Notes: a model not told the origin generated them from the sequence alone. Positions 17,453 to 25,587 are shown, numbered from the stretch's first letter. The stretch: DNA of 64,000 nucleotides from Actinospineispora spinosispora DSM 44797 (GCF_000429025.1 NZ_AUBB01000025.1:62001-126000), one strand, 5' to 3'. A program made the numbers and translations.

Positions 17453-17731
17453 TTAGGCGACGGCTCTGTCGCCGGGGTTGAGGCTGATCAGGGGGCGTTG
17501 GCTTGTGGGCTTGACCGTGCATGCCACGGTGGGGTCCTGGCGCCGGTAGAACGCGCAGGTCTGTTCGCCCTCGGCGGGGTTGTCGTCGTAGACCACGACG
17601 TCGCGCCCGTCAGCGAGTACCTGCCTCGGGTTAGTGCTGGGGGTGAGTGAGACGGCGGCGGCGACGAGTGCGGCGAGCGCGATCGTGGCCGTATGTCTGG
17701 TGCGCGGTGTGGGCATGGTGATGCCGAGCAT
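17453..17731 (-). CDS. Small secreted hypothetical protein
   Basis: The 92-residue protein has an N-terminal signal segment (TIALAALVAAAVSL, about residues 15-28). A short mature region has two cysteines (EQTCAFYRRQ and VACTVKP). ATG 17731 follows AGGAG at 5 nt. It lies between the translocase and prim-pol genes. Export suggests a role at the donor or recipient surface, but no family is recognised. Confidence 0.65.
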   Translation of the reverse strand: MLGITMPTPRTRHTATIALAALVAAAVSLTPSTNPRQVLADGRDVVVYDDNPAEGEQTCAFYRRQDPTVACTVKPTSQRPLISLNPGDRAVA

Positions 17732-17850
17732 GGAGACTCCTATTACTGTGAGTGACAGATTTTGGGTAGGGGGTGCCGTCCGGCGGCCGGGTCGTGGTGG
17801 CCGTCGGCGAGTTAGATCGGTAGTTAGATCGGGCCGGGCGAGTTAGATTT

Positions 17851-17910
17851 CTAACTTTCGGCTCGTAACCCCTGATCACGGGCTTGATCAGGGGTTAGTT
17901 AGAAAGTTAG
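17851..17910. terminator. Nested inverted repeats downstream of the TraB-like gene
   Basis: The inner arms AACCCCTGATCA (17867-17878) and TGATCAGGGGTT (17885-17896) are perfect. The outer arms CTAACTTTC (17851-17859) and GAAAGTTAG (17902-17910) extend the fold. Several GTTAGAT copies lie just to the left. It probably ends the transcript of the minus-strand translocase gene. Confidence 0.75.
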
Positions 17911-17984
17911 CGAGTGAGCACCCTGCTTCCGGCGGCGGAAAACCCGCCGGAAACAGGGCTGCCGGTACTTCTGGTCGGGCTAAC

Positions 17985-20345
17985 TCACTCCTCGTCGTCC
18001 CGCGCCGCCCGCCCCTCAAGAGCGTCACGCACGGTGATTGGGTCGACGAGGTTCTTGTTGCCGGTCCGGGCCACCTTGATGCCCAGATCGGCCAGCGCGG
18101 CGACGAACGTGGGCACCGTGTACTCGGCGTAGGGCTTCCACTTCGGCGCCAGGTTGCGCAGCGCCCCGAGCACATCGCCCGCGCCGACCCGCTCGTCCTG
18201 CAAGACCTCGTCCAGGTCATCGAGCAGGTCCCGTGCCGCCTCAACCGCAGGCTGTTCAGGCAGGTCACCCTCCACCGGTGTGCCCTGAGCGATCTGGGTG
18301 AGGGACCGTTCGATGATCTCGGTGGCCTGGTCCCATCCGGAGTCGTCGTCGACCTTGATGTAGAACGTCCGCACGATCTCGAACAGCTCTTCGGTGGCGC
18401 CGGTGGCGACCATGGTTCCCCGGTCGACGTTGAACCGCAGGTCCGTGGCCCGGATACCGGCGGCGAACGAGCCGTCACCGAGGAAACCATCGTTGGACCG
18501 CCAGGACTTGACCATGAAACAGCCGTTGAACCCGACGTTTTCCACCAGCTCCGCCGGGATCGCGTTCGTCCGAGCGGACTGGGTGTCGAACACCAGGCTG
18601 ATTCCGGTCTTGCGGCCCCGCTTGGCCACCGCGATCGCCAGCTCAGCGGCGAGCTTGCCCAGCTTGGCGTGCTTGAACATCTCGTGGCACTCGGAGAACC
18701 CGGCCAGCAGTGGACGCATGTCGGGGTGCTTCTGTGCGATCGCGCGGGTCAGCTTCTTCGCACCCACCTCCGCCAGACGCGCCTCACGGCGCCCTACCTC
18801 GTCGTAGAGCTCCTGCAGGTGCTCGATCGCCGACTCCGCATGCTCGGTGGTGTCACCCTTCTCATACCGCGACAGGCGCTTCGCGTAGGCGTCGAAGTCA
18901 CCGTTGTTCGCGAACACGTGGATGCGGATCTCGGCCAACGGGTCCAGAGCGGCCCCGACCATCGTGACCCGCACCGCGTTGGACTTGCCCTGACCAGGCA
19001 ATCCACCGAAAACCGCGTTCGAGCCGTTGATCGGCATCATCACCACGTCACCGCGCTGAGTGATGCCGATCGGCACACCCTCGAACACGTCCGCGCTGCC
19101 CTCTTCCAGCAGCGGGTAGGCCGGGGTCGGCTTGTCCATCACCCCGGAATCGGCGACATACAGGTTCAGGTATCCGGCCTTGCCGCCCTTCTCCTTGCCG
19201 TAGTCGCTCGGCCAGACCTCCATGGTGTTGCGGTTGATGTTCTTGGCCATTACCTCGACCTGGTCGGCGATCATCTTGGGCGGCACACCCATCGGTAGAT
19301 CGAGGATCGTCCGGTAGCCCTTGAACTCGCCGTGCCCTTCGCGGGTCGGGGTCAGCTCGAACCGGGGAACCCAGCCGTTCTTGAACGCCTGCTTCAGCGC
19401 CGGGATCGGCAGGTGCCGCAACGCGGTCACGATCCCGTCCGCCGTCAACACCGCCCCAGCAGCGTCATCACGCTGACCTTCAGAACGCAGCCAGCTCGGT
19501 GTGGCGTCGACGTAGTTGCGCCCGGCATGCCACAGGAACGCGACCGCCCCGCCCGTCGCCACCAGCAGCATCGTCGCGCCGTAGACGGTGACGAACCACC
19601 AGGCGAACGCCACCGCGCTGATGATCGCGGCGATCGGGGCGATGACCTGGCTGATGTCTTCGGAGTGGATCGCCAAGATGATGCCCAGCACCAGCAGCAA
19701 CCCGACCGTGCCGACGATCGCCAACGCGATCGCCTTCAACAGCTCGATCGGGGACTTGATCCAGTCCATCACCCGGTCATGACGACGCTGCTTCTCCGCG
19801 ACATCACGGGCCTCCCATTCCTGCAACATCTCCACGTTCCCGGCCGCCTCGGCCTGGCGCATCAACCGCTCATAGCGGCCGGTGCCGTGCGTGTCACGCC
19901 ACCGCTTGGCCACCACCCACGCCCCCGCGAACGGGTACCACAGGTTGCGACCCAACCCCTTGGTCGTCGTGGTCGTGAACGGATGAGTCGCCACCGCACG
20001 CGTAGTGCTGATGGCCTTCACCGCGTTGCGTGTGGTGAAGCGGCCCGCACGACGCAACACCACCGCCGTGCCCGGCCGCCCCGGGGTCTCATCGAGGATT
20101 TCGGCGTCGAACACCGGCGCATCGGTGTCGGTCACCGGCCCCGTCTCATACACCTCCTCCCCCTCAACGCCACGCTCGCCGACAGCCTCACCGGCGGGCG
20201 AGTTGGTGGCTTCGCGAGGGGTGTCGCGGGTGGTGTCGTGACCGGGTCGGCGGGGGAAACCGATCACCCGCCCGGTCGGCTCATCAGCGGCGCCCGACCG
20301 GCGTCCGGGCTGGTCGTCGCGCGGGGAAACAGGCTGTTCAGTCAC
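17985..20345 (-). CDS. FtsK/SpoIIIE-type conjugal DNA translocase (TraB-like)
   Basis: The 786-residue protein has an acidic, disordered N-terminus (1-90). Hydrophobic segments follow at about 205-227 and 235-270, then an ATPase domain with Walker A GGLPGQGKS at 447-455, and a C-terminal winged-helix-like region (ALRNLAPKWKPYAEY). Such proteins form the hexameric pump that moves double-stranded plasmid or AICE DNA between mycelia and binds short clt repeats. GTG 20345 has AGGAGG upstream, inside the L1 leader at 20350-20415. Confidence 0.92.
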   Translation of the reverse strand: MTEQPVSPRDDQPGRRSGAADEPTGRVIGFPRRPGHDTTRDTPREATNSPAGEAVGERGVEGEEVYETGPVTDTDAPVFDAEILDETPGRPGTAVVLRRAGRFTTRNAVKAISTTRAVATHPFTTTTTKGLGRNLWYPFAGAWVVAKRWRDTHGTGRYERLMRQAEAAGNVEMLQEWEARDVAEKQRRHDRVMDWIKSPIELLKAIALAIVGTVGLLLVLGIILAIHSEDISQVIAPIAAIISAVAFAWWFVTVYGATMLLVATGGAVAFLWHAGRNYVDATPSWLRSEGQRDDAAGAVLTADGIVTALRHLPIPALKQAFKNGWVPRFELTPTREGHGEFKGYRTILDLPMGVPPKMIADQVEVMAKNINRNTMEVWPSDYGKEKGGKAGYLNLYVADSGVMDKPTPAYPLLEEGSADVFEGVPIGITQRGDVVMMPINGSNAVFGGLPGQGKSNAVRVTMVGAALDPLAEIRIHVFANNGDFDAYAKRLSRYEKGDTTEHAESAIEHLQELYDEVGRREARLAEVGAKKLTRAIAQKHPDMRPLLAGFSECHEMFKHAKLGKLAAELAIAVAKRGRKTGISLVFDTQSARTNAIPAELVENVGFNGCFMVKSWRSNDGFLGDGSFAAGIRATDLRFNVDRGTMVATGATEELFEIVRTFYIKVDDDSGWDQATEIIERSLTQIAQGTPVEGDLPEQPAVEAARDLLDDLDEVLQDERVGAGDVLGALRNLAPKWKPYAEYTVPTFVAALADLGIKVARTGNKNLVDPITVRDALEGRAARDDEE

Positions 20346-20469
20346 GGTGGTCCTCCTTGCTGTCGGTCTGGTGGTTGGGCGAGTCGGTGTGTCGCAACGT
20401 CATGGCCGAGGGCGCGACAACACCTCCCTGAGGGCTGTTCACGGGTGTTCTCGTGTCGGGTTCGGTCAT
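20338..20469 (-). CDS. 43-residue overlapping peptide between the SpdB-like and TraB-like genes
   Basis: ATG 20469 follows CAGGAGGCGGC, overlaps the upstream stop as ATGA, and ends inside the first codons of the translocase gene. The last part reads SPNHQTDSKE, nearly the same as the end of the 23742-24200 product (SPNHQSDSKE). That may reflect the shared L1/L2 nucleic-acid leader rather than protein selection. It may serve mainly to couple translation. Confidence 0.5.
   Translation of the reverse strand: MTEPDTRTPVNSPQGGVVAPSAMTLRHTDSPNHQTDSKEDHRD
20350..20415 (-). promoter_or_regulatory. Structured leader L1 upstream of the TraB-like gene
   Basis: Read on the minus strand, a stem TGTCGC/GCGACA encloses CCTCGGCCATGACGTT. 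CCCAACCACCAG and GACAGCAAGGAGG follow, the last containing the ribosome site of the translocase. Copies L2 (23773-23840) and L3 (25899-25966) share the loop and tail, but their stem bases differ while remaining complementary. Confidence 0.6.
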
Positions 20470-21329
20470 GCCGCCTCCTGCTGATTCGTGAGCTTCCGGT
20501 CGGTGTGGTTCGCGAAATCGCTGGTAGCGGGGTTCGCGAGTTCGGTGCGGAGCTGCTTCGCGAGGAACATCGAGGTTCCGTCCGAGCAGCCGGTGACCCG
20601 CTTGCACCACGACGGCGACGGGTCCGTTCCCGCCTCGGCGGCGGCGAGCTTCGCGCGGGCCTCGATCAGGTAGTCCGCGCGCAACCGGCGCGGCGCCGGT
20701 CGCCCCTTACGGCTGCCCCGCTTGCCCGGACGCCGCGCCGGCACCTTCGCCGGTGTAGTGGTGGCTGTGGCTTCTTCGATCGCCGCCGGTTCACCAGCTG
20801 CCTCTACCGCCGGTGCAACCTCGACGGCGGTGGTCCCCGTCGCGGGCGCTTCGGCCGGAACCGGTTCGCTGGTGAGGTGGCGCAGCGCCGCGCCAGCACC
20901 AAGAACCAGTACCGGCAGGCTGGCCACGAACACCACTACGGGTATGGGAGCGCGGGTGTAGCCCATCGCGGTCAGCACGTGGTAGCCGACCTGGCCCAGC
21001 AGTCCCAGTACCAGCGACGCCAACGCCGACCATCTCGCGTAGCTACGCGCCTTGTCGGTCAACGGCCGCGTGGTCAACCAGGCGCCCAGCGCCATCGCGC
21101 TGTAGGCCTCCATCCCCACCGGCAGCGTGATCGCGGTGTTCAGCTCGAACCCGTCGGCGATCCCCGGCAGCAGGTTCACCACCCCGAACCCACACATCCC
21201 GCCGAGGCCGACCCATCCGGCCCAGATCGAGACGGCCGCCGGTGCCGCGATCGCCCACAACGGCACCCGCCGCGCCGCCGCCCGCAACCTGTCCCCAGCG
21301 CGCTCCCACTTGCCTTTCTGCTTGCTCAT
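20466..21329 (-). CDS. SpdB-like polytopic membrane protein
   Basis: The 287-residue protein has about four or five membrane segments in residues 20-160 (for example APAAVSIWAGWVGLGGMCGF and PVVVFVASLPVLVLGAG). A basic Ala/Pro linker and a C-terminal helical region follow. This matches the SpdB/DUF2637 type of spread proteins that assist intramycelial transfer beside TraB. ATG 21329 follows AAGGAG and overlaps the previous stop by four bases. Confidence 0.72.
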   Translation of the reverse strand: MSKQKGKWERAGDRLRAAARRVPLWAIAAPAAVSIWAGWVGLGGMCGFGVVNLLPGIADGFELNTAITLPVGMEAYSAMALGAWLTTRPLTDKARSYARWSALASLVLGLLGQVGYHVLTAMGYTRAPIPVVVFVASLPVLVLGAGAALRHLTSEPVPAEAPATGTTAVEVAPAVEAAGEPAAIEEATATTTPAKVPARRPGKRGSRKGRPAPRRLRADYLIEARAKLAAAEAGTDPSPSWCKRVTGCSDGTSMFLAKQLRTELANPATSDFANHTDRKLTNQQEAA

Positions 21330-21661
21330 CGTGTGTCTCCTTCCTGCGTCCAGTCGTGTCCGATCAGGTCCTCTGCTTGGCTGCCGGTCAGTCCCAGTCC
21401 CCCGGCCAGGTGCTCGAACCGCTCCTCGGTGTCGGGCTCCCATGGCCTCGGGGTGGTCACCAGCTCCGCGAGAGTCATCGCGGCGATCGCTTCGAAGCGG
21501 GCCATCGGCGGGGCGTCTGGGAGCCACGACACGGACCACCACGGGCTGCCCCACTCGCTAAGCGCCCGGTGACGAGTCAGTGAGCTAGTGATCTCCAGGC
21601 GACCGTCGATCAGTCCCCGCCCATAGCCGTCGTCCGTGCTCATTCCCCTGCTGTCGTTCAT
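21326..21661 (-). CDS. Hypothetical AICE protein
   Basis: The 111-residue acidic protein contains WWSVSWLPDAPPMARFEAIA and LTGSQAEDLIGHDW. ATG 21661 overlaps the preceding stop and its own stop overlaps the SpdB-like start, so it sits in a chain of coupled genes. I do not recognise a family. Its place suggests a transfer or spread accessory. Confidence 0.6.
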   Translation of the reverse strand: MNDSRGMSTDDGYGRGLIDGRLEITSSLTRHRALSEWGSPWWSVSWLPDAPPMARFEAIAAMTLAELVTTPRPWEPDTEERFEHLAGGLGLTGSQAEDLIGHDWTQEGDTR

Positions 21662-21801
21662 CACTTGGTCTCTTCCTCGTCGTTGGCCCACATCGACCAC
21701 ACCTCGCCGTCGGCGCCTTCCGCGACGTGCTCGTGTTTGTGGCCGCGCTTGTCGGTGCAGGTGAAACCGTTACCGTCAGACGCTCTACAGGTGGTCATCA
21801 T
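21661..21801 (-). CDS. 46-residue Cys/His-rich peptide
   Basis: The product has CRASDGNGFTCTDKRGHKHEHV, with two Cys and three His that could bind one zinc. ATG 21801 (or 21798) follows GGGAGAG. It ends with an ATGA overlap. Similar short Cys/His peptides are frequent in actinobacterial elements; function unknown. Confidence 0.55.
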   Translation of the reverse strand: MMTTCRASDGNGFTCTDKRGHKHEHVAEGADGEVWSMWANDEEETK

Positions 21802-21927
21802 GATTTTTTGTGCTCTCCCACTAGACAGACGTGTCACCGGATGGGTAATGCGGGAATTGCGAAACAAGCCGCTGAACCCGAGTGCGTTCAGCGCATCTCG
21901 TCGACCAATGCGAGGGTCGATGAGAAT

Positions 21928-22428
21928 TCAGAGTGAGCTGCCGCTCAGATAGCGGGCGCGTTCCAGGCGGACGGTGTAGCGGTCCAGGTAGTCGCCCTGC
22001 CGGTTGAGCAGGTTCGTGGCCTGCTCGAACGCCCAGTCTTCCGAGGCTTTCCAGCGCAGGCCGAACTCTTCGCGCCAGTCCCGGAAGTTCTCGTAGTCAC
22101 CGCCTGCGGACTGGCGGGCGAGCTTGAACGCCTCGCGGAAACCCATCCCCGCATGCAGCTGGTAGAAGCGGGTCTCGGCGGCGTGACCGGCCAGGTCTGA
22201 GACCAACCGGCCCAGCTGCCGACGACGCGGCCACGCCGCTGACGGCATTTCATCGGTCACGCACAACCCGCCGTTCACACCACCGAACAACCCGATATCG
22301 ATCCGCACCGATTTGGGTCGGCCGCCGTTGGCCAGCGCGCCGACGACGTGACCGATCTCGTGCGCGGCCGCCGCCAGATGCTCCGGTTTGCGGCCCTTGT
22401 CCAACGCCTTCCCGACGTGGTCACTCAC
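21928..22428 (-). CDS. HEXGH-motif protein, M41-like (copy 1 of a tandem pair)
   Basis: The 166-residue protein has HEIGH at residues 23-27 and, about 50 residues later, LAGHAAETRF. This order resembles the zinc peptidase domain of FtsH (M41), without the AAA part. It may be a small protease or only retain the fold. It is roughly half identical to the next protein (22425-22934), with which it overlaps by GTGA. The end of the protein is RYLSGSSL; no third zinc ligand is certain. Confidence 0.65.
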   Translation of the reverse strand: MSDHVGKALDKGRKPEHLAAAAHEIGHVVGALANGGRPKSVRIDIGLFGGVNGGLCVTDEMPSAAWPRRRQLGRLVSDLAGHAAETRFYQLHAGMGFREAFKLARQSAGGDYENFRDWREEFGLRWKASEDWAFEQATNLLNRQGDYLDRYTVRLERARYLSGSSL

Positions 22429-22934
22429 AGGTCACCCCCGTCCAGGTAGCGGGTGCGTTCCAAACGGAGGGTGTAGCGATCGAGGTAGTCGGCGCGGCGT
22501 TCGATCAGGCGTGTGGCCTGGTCGAACGCCCAGTCCTCCGAGGCCTTCCAGCGCACCCCGAGCTTGCCGCGCCAGTGCCGAAAGTCCTGGTAGTCACCAT
22601 CCGAGCTGCCCCGCCCGTACTTGAACGCCGCCCGGTAGTCCATGTCCAGATACAGCTGACAGAACCGGGTCTCGGCGGCGTGACCGGCCATCATGGCCAC
22701 CAACCGGCCCAGCTTCTTCTCCGAGGGCCAGTCCCGATCCGGGTAGCCGCCGTAGTCGCACCAGCCGCCGGTGAAGCCGCCGAAGATGCCGAACTTCAAC
22801 CGCACCGACCCCGGACGCTCACCGTTGGCCAGAATCCCGATCGCGTGGCCCATCTCGTGCGCGGCCACCGCCAACTGAACCGGCTTACGCCCCCGATCCA
22901 GCGCCGCCGCGATCTGCTTGCCCGTCGCGCTCAT
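22425..22934 (-). CDS. HEXGH-motif protein, M41-like (copy 2 of a tandem pair)
   Basis: The 169-residue protein has HEMGH at 26-30, the matching MAGHAAETRF, and the shared block RWKASEDWAFDQATRL ... YLDRYTLRLERTRYL. It is clearly a duplicate of its downstream neighbour and is coupled on both sides by 4-base overlaps. The duplicated catalytic motif in both copies argues that the activity is used. The target is unknown. Confidence 0.65.
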   Translation of the reverse strand: MSATGKQIAAALDRGRKPVQLAVAAHEMGHAIGILANGERPGSVRLKFGIFGGFTGGWCDYGGYPDRDWPSEKKLGRLVAMMAGHAAETRFCQLYLDMDYRAAFKYGRGSSDGDYQDFRHWRGKLGVRWKASEDWAFDQATRLIERRADYLDRYTLRLERTRYLDGGDL

Positions 22935-23407
22935 CGGCGGCCTTGCCCGGGACGGTCGAAGTCCTTCACGTGCGCCAACAGGTAGATCTCGCCGCGTTCC
23001 ATCGAGGTGATAGCCCGGTGATGCCCATCCCAGAGCCAGTTACGGCCCCGGTAGCGCACCACCAACGGCAGATCGCCCCCATCTGGACGTGCCCCCGGAC
23101 GCGAGTGGTGCTTCAATCCATCCCGGGAAATCCACTTCTGCGTGGCGTAGAGCGAGTCCAACCGCACTCGCTCGGTCGGCGTGCGCCGCCACCCGGCCTC
23201 GGACCATTCCTTGTTCACAATCACGATGTCCGGATCCCGCAGGACACCAACCCGAGGCCGGTCGATCACGCCCTGGAAGTAGTCGCGCAGATCAATCCGG
23301 CGCCGGTGCAGTGGCACCTCACTCGAACCACCCCGCGCCCTTGTCCTGGCCGACGTGGGGGTGTTGCTTGGTGCGTTGGCCGAGCCCCAGTAGAAGAACC
23401 CCATCAC
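22931..23407 (-). CDS. ParB-like nuclease-fold protein
   Basis: The 158-residue protein has VRLDSLYATQKWISRDGL and LPLVVRYRGRNWLWDGHHRA. The DGHHR motif is the hallmark of ParB-like/sulfiredoxin-fold small proteins, which bind CTP or DNA. Residues 1-35 are low complexity. GTG 23407 overlaps the preceding stop as GTGA. It may take part in DNA partition or regulation of the element. Confidence 0.65.
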   Translation of the reverse strand: MMGFFYWGSANAPSNTPTSARTRARGGSSEVPLHRRRIDLRDYFQGVIDRPRVGVLRDPDIVIVNKEWSEAGWRRTPTERVRLDSLYATQKWISRDGLKHHSRPGARPDGGDLPLVVRYRGRNWLWDGHHRAITSMERGEIYLLAHVKDFDRPGQGRR

Positions 23408-23745
23408 CGGCCACCCCGCTTTACCGAGGCGCGACGCGGACCGCGTGGGCTACGCGAGACCGACCAGGTCGACATCCGGCCCAAGGTGATCCCGGCCAGG
23501 ATCGCCGGTGTCCCGAGGACCAGCGCCAACGCCGTCGAGTCGGTGGTGTTGATGACCACCAGCCACTGGATCAGCACGATCACCAGCCCCGAGACCGCCG
23601 CCGTTCCCAGCACGCGCCCGCCCCGGGTGACCGACCGGATACGCCGTTCCGCCGCCCGGCCAGCGCGGGCACCGGAGGCGAAGATGTACATCAGGCCCAA
23701 ACACGCCAACGCGACCAGCGCGCACATCACGCTCGTGGTGTTCAC
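23404..23745 (-). CDS. Small membrane protein of the transfer operon
   Basis: The 113-residue protein has hydrophobic segments at about 6-24, 50-66 and 72-88, and a basic tail. GTG 23745 follows GGCAGGAGGTAGC and overlaps the end of the upstream gene. Its position suggests a mating-pore or spread accessory. No family is recognised. Confidence 0.65.
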   Translation of the reverse strand: MNTTSVMCALVALACLGLMYIFASGARAGRAAERRIRSVTRGGRVLGTAAVSGLVIVLIQWLVVINTTDSTALALVLGTPAILAGITLGRMSTWSVSRSPRGPRRASVKRGGR

Positions 23746-24200
23746 GCCGCTACCTCCTGCCCTACCATCGAGTTCTCCTTGCTGTCGCTCTGGTGGTTGG
23801 GAGACCCAGCCCGGTGGAACGTCTTGGTCGAGGGACCACCGGGCTGGACCACCCCCGCCCCGGCGCCCAGGCCCAACCGGACCGCTGTCGCCTTCGCCAG
23901 CGCCGCCAACTGCGCCGCCGACGCCGTCCGCTTGGTCCTGGCCAGATCAAGCCGATACAGCGCCGCCCAACGCGGCCGCGACGCCCGCCCCCACGCCAAC
24001 CACCCCGCCACCGGCTGACCACCCGGACGCAAACCGGCGGCCCGCAGCTGCCGCGTCGTGGCCAAACCAGACGGAGCAGCACGGAACCGGAACACCGGCA
24101 CCCCCGCGAACTCACCCGCCGCCAGATACGGGCGGCCATCCCACAACACCGTCAACGCCGGACCCACGCCCGGACGCGGAACCTCATACACGCCACTCAT
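23742..24200 (-). CDS. RRQRL-type protein lacking the usual zinc cysteines
   Basis: The 152-residue protein matches the AICE RRQRL-motif family through TTRQLRAAGLRPGGQPVAGW and the Tyr-Arg-Leu-Asp-Leu-Ala block ALYRLDLART. Family members normally end with CxxC zinc motifs; this one has no Cys and instead ends with a tail that overlaps leader L2. ATG 24200 has GAGG upstream. It may be degenerate or a cysteine-free branch. Confidence 0.6.
   Translation of the reverse strand: MSGVYEVPRPGVGPALTVLWDGRPYLAAGEFAGVPVFRFRAAPSGLATTRQLRAAGLRPGGQPVAGWLAWGRASRPRWAALYRLDLARTKRTASAAQLAALAKATAVRLGLGAGAGVVQPGGPSTKTFHRAGSPNHQSDSKENSMVGQEVAA
23773..23840 (-). promoter_or_regulatory. Structured leader L2 inside the 3' end of the RRQRL-type gene
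   Basis: On the minus strand the stem CCCGGTGG/CCACCGGG encloses CCTCGACCAAGACGTT. CCCAACCACCAG and GCGACAGCAAGGAG follow. The ribosome site is placed before a short in-frame ATG (MVGQEVAA) that ends at the next gene start. The stem bases are wholly different from L1 but pair equally well. Confidence 0.6.
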
Positions 24201-24228
24201 GAGATAACCTCGCCTCTTTACTGGTCGG

Positions 24229-24378
24229 CTACTCGGCAATCTTTTTCTTGATTCGCTCTACCTCCCGGTCCGGGACGACTGATTCCCAGTCGCAGTGCTT
24301 GCAGCCGTCACCGTCACACGCTGGGCACGTCACCCATTTCGTTCCCGTAAACCATTCACGGGCAGGGTCCTTCGCCAT
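24229..24378 (-). CDS. 49-residue zinc-ribbon-like peptide
   Basis: Reading the minus strand from ATG 24378 gives a protein with TCPACDGDGCKHCDW, four cysteines and a histidine. A perfect AAGGAG lies 7 nt upstream of the start. It ends EVERIKKKIAE before TAG. The motif resembles one-knuckle zinc ribbons of element-encoded peptides that bind nucleic acid or a partner. It is too short for most gene callers. Confidence 0.68.
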   Translation of the reverse strand: MAKDPAREWFTGTKWVTCPACDGDGCKHCDWESVVPDREVERIKKKIAE

Positions 24379-24467
24379 CTGTTTTCTCCTTGATTCCAGG
24401 TTGTTGCTGTCTTTCAGGTTGTTCTTGGCCGCCGCGAGTAATGCGGTTCGACCGCCCGGAGCCGCGA

Positions 24468-24659
24468 TCAGCGCTGTGCCGGGCGTACTACCGGGTTCAG
24501 ACCTTTACGTCGGAAGCTGTTGGCCACGACCTCGGCGCTGACCGGACCAGCGCACGTGAATCGGGCGCCCGGAATCTCAACCACCATCGGATCGGAGTCG
24601 TACAACTCCCGATACCGCTTCTCACTCATCCGCTTCGGCTTCGGCGGCACACCCGTCAC
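24468..24659 (-). CDS. 63-residue hypothetical protein
   Basis: GTG 24659 overlaps the preceding stop as GTGA. The product has a basic N-terminus (PPKPKRMSEKRYRELYD) and VVEIPGARFTCAGPVSAEVV. It looks like a small soluble protein; no family is recognised. Its tight coupling to its neighbours is the main support. Confidence 0.55.
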   Translation of the reverse strand: MTGVPPKPKRMSEKRYRELYDSDPMVVEIPGARFTCAGPVSAEVVANSFRRKGLNPVVRPAQR

Positions 24660-24832
24660 GACCACCACCGCCGCTTCCGCGCGCGCTCAATCTCGTCCCA
24701 GTGAGGCGCGAGCTTGTCGCTGATCTCGTCGTTCACCCACTGCAAACTCAGGTCCCGACCCTTCTCCGCCTTCTTCTCGGCGACCCTGTAGGCGGTCCAC
24801 GCTTGTTTCTCCCGCTTACTCAACCGCCCCAT
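24656..24832 (-). CDS. 58-residue basic helical protein
   Basis: ATG 24832 overlaps the upstream TGA by one base and the stop overlaps the next GTG. The product is MGRLSKREKQAWTAYRVAEK followed by a helical region and ending ERARKRRWWS. It is highly charged and probably binds nucleic acid or a partner. It is supported by coupling and protein-like composition only. Confidence 0.6.
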   Translation of the reverse strand: MGRLSKREKQAWTAYRVAEKKAEKGRDLSLQWVNDEISDKLAPHWDEIERARKRRWWS

Positions 24833-25161
24833 CAGGCCACCTCACCGAGGTCACGCAGGTCCCCGACCGCGAAGATGAACAGGTCTCGCCCGCTCAGCTC
24901 GGTCAGATCGGTCAGCGCGGCGCCCTTGCCCTGGCCGGGCATTCCGGCGGCCGAGGCGGTCCGTAGCAGATCAGCCAGGGTCCGGCGCTGCATCCGGCGT
25001 AGCCGCCGCTCAGCCGCCGATCCGTCCAACAGCGCCGACGTTGCTTCCGGCAGGTCGGCGATCTCCTGGTCAACCCCGCTGATCAACGCCTCGATCGCGT
25101 TCTCGTCAAGCGCATCCGGGAAGTAGTCCGCCGAACGCGCATTAGTCGAGTTGCTCTTCAC
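24832..25161 (-). CDS. Hypothetical helical protein
   Basis: The 109-residue product contains DYFPDALDENAIEALISGVD, ERRLRRMQRRTLADLLRTAS and LSGRDLFIFAVGDLRDLG. GTG 25161 follows AGGAGG. The ORF remains open upstream, but that part is the terminator hairpin at 25212. It starts the tightly coupled run of genes to 24468. Function unknown. Confidence 0.6.
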   Translation of the reverse strand: MKSNSTNARSADYFPDALDENAIEALISGVDQEIADLPEATSALLDGSAAERRLRRMQRRTLADLLRTASAAGMPGQGKGAALTDLTELSGRDLFIFAVGDLRDLGEVA

Positions 25162-25211
25162 TGTGTTCCTCCTGGAAATCGGTTCCGCATTGGGGACATT
25201 GACCCCCGACA

Positions 25212-25244
25212 CCCCGCACACCACCGACAAGCCGGTGTGCGGGG
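25212..25244. terminator. Hairpin, GC-rich, paired with a similar one at 25588
   Basis: Arms CCCCGCACACC (25212-25222) and GGTGTGCGGGG (25234-25244) enclose ACCGACAAGCC. It follows the minus-strand gene 25314-25505. The flanking GATCGGCG is shared with the hairpin at 25588-25621, so the two appear to be copies of one element. Confidence 0.7.
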
Positions 25245-25313
25245 ATCGGCGTACAACGGCGACAGCGGAACGTTTCAACACCTCAGAAACGGCGACGCGC
25301 GCCGGTCGTTCAG

Positions 25314-25505
25314 TCAGAGCAGCTTGCGCCATACCTTCGCGCGGTCTTCCGCCTTAGCGGCGGCCTTGTAGTAAACGCTGGCCTGTCGATAGTTCCCGGC
25401 CTTCTCGTGCTCCTTCGCTGTATCACGCAGCGCACTAGCCGTGGATTCCTCATCCGCCGCGTTGTAACGAATACTCTCGTCGAGTTCCTTCTTGAAACCG
25501 CCCAC
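25314..25505 (-). CDS. 63-residue hypothetical protein
   Basis: GTG 25505 gives MGGFKKELDESIRYNAADEE then a helical, Ala/Lys-rich region (NYRQASVYYKAAAKAEDRAK) that resembles a single TPR-like hairpin. AGGA lies about 8 nt before the start. It has its own downstream hairpin, so it may be a separate transcript. Confidence 0.55.
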   Translation of the reverse strand: MGGFKKELDESIRYNAADEESTASALRDTAKEHEKAGNYRQASVYYKAAAKAEDRAKVWRKLL

Positions 25506-25587
25506 GATCAGTCCTAACGAGTCGAGTCACAGAGCTACACAATCAGATGTTCAGTGCCCCTATCGGGCAGCGAGAGATCAAAGAGCA

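Noticed and set aside
19332..21572. 746-codon plus-strand ORF over the TraB- and SpdB-like genes
   Set aside because: Antisense to two genes with clear motifs and coupled starts; composition is typical of a shadow frame.
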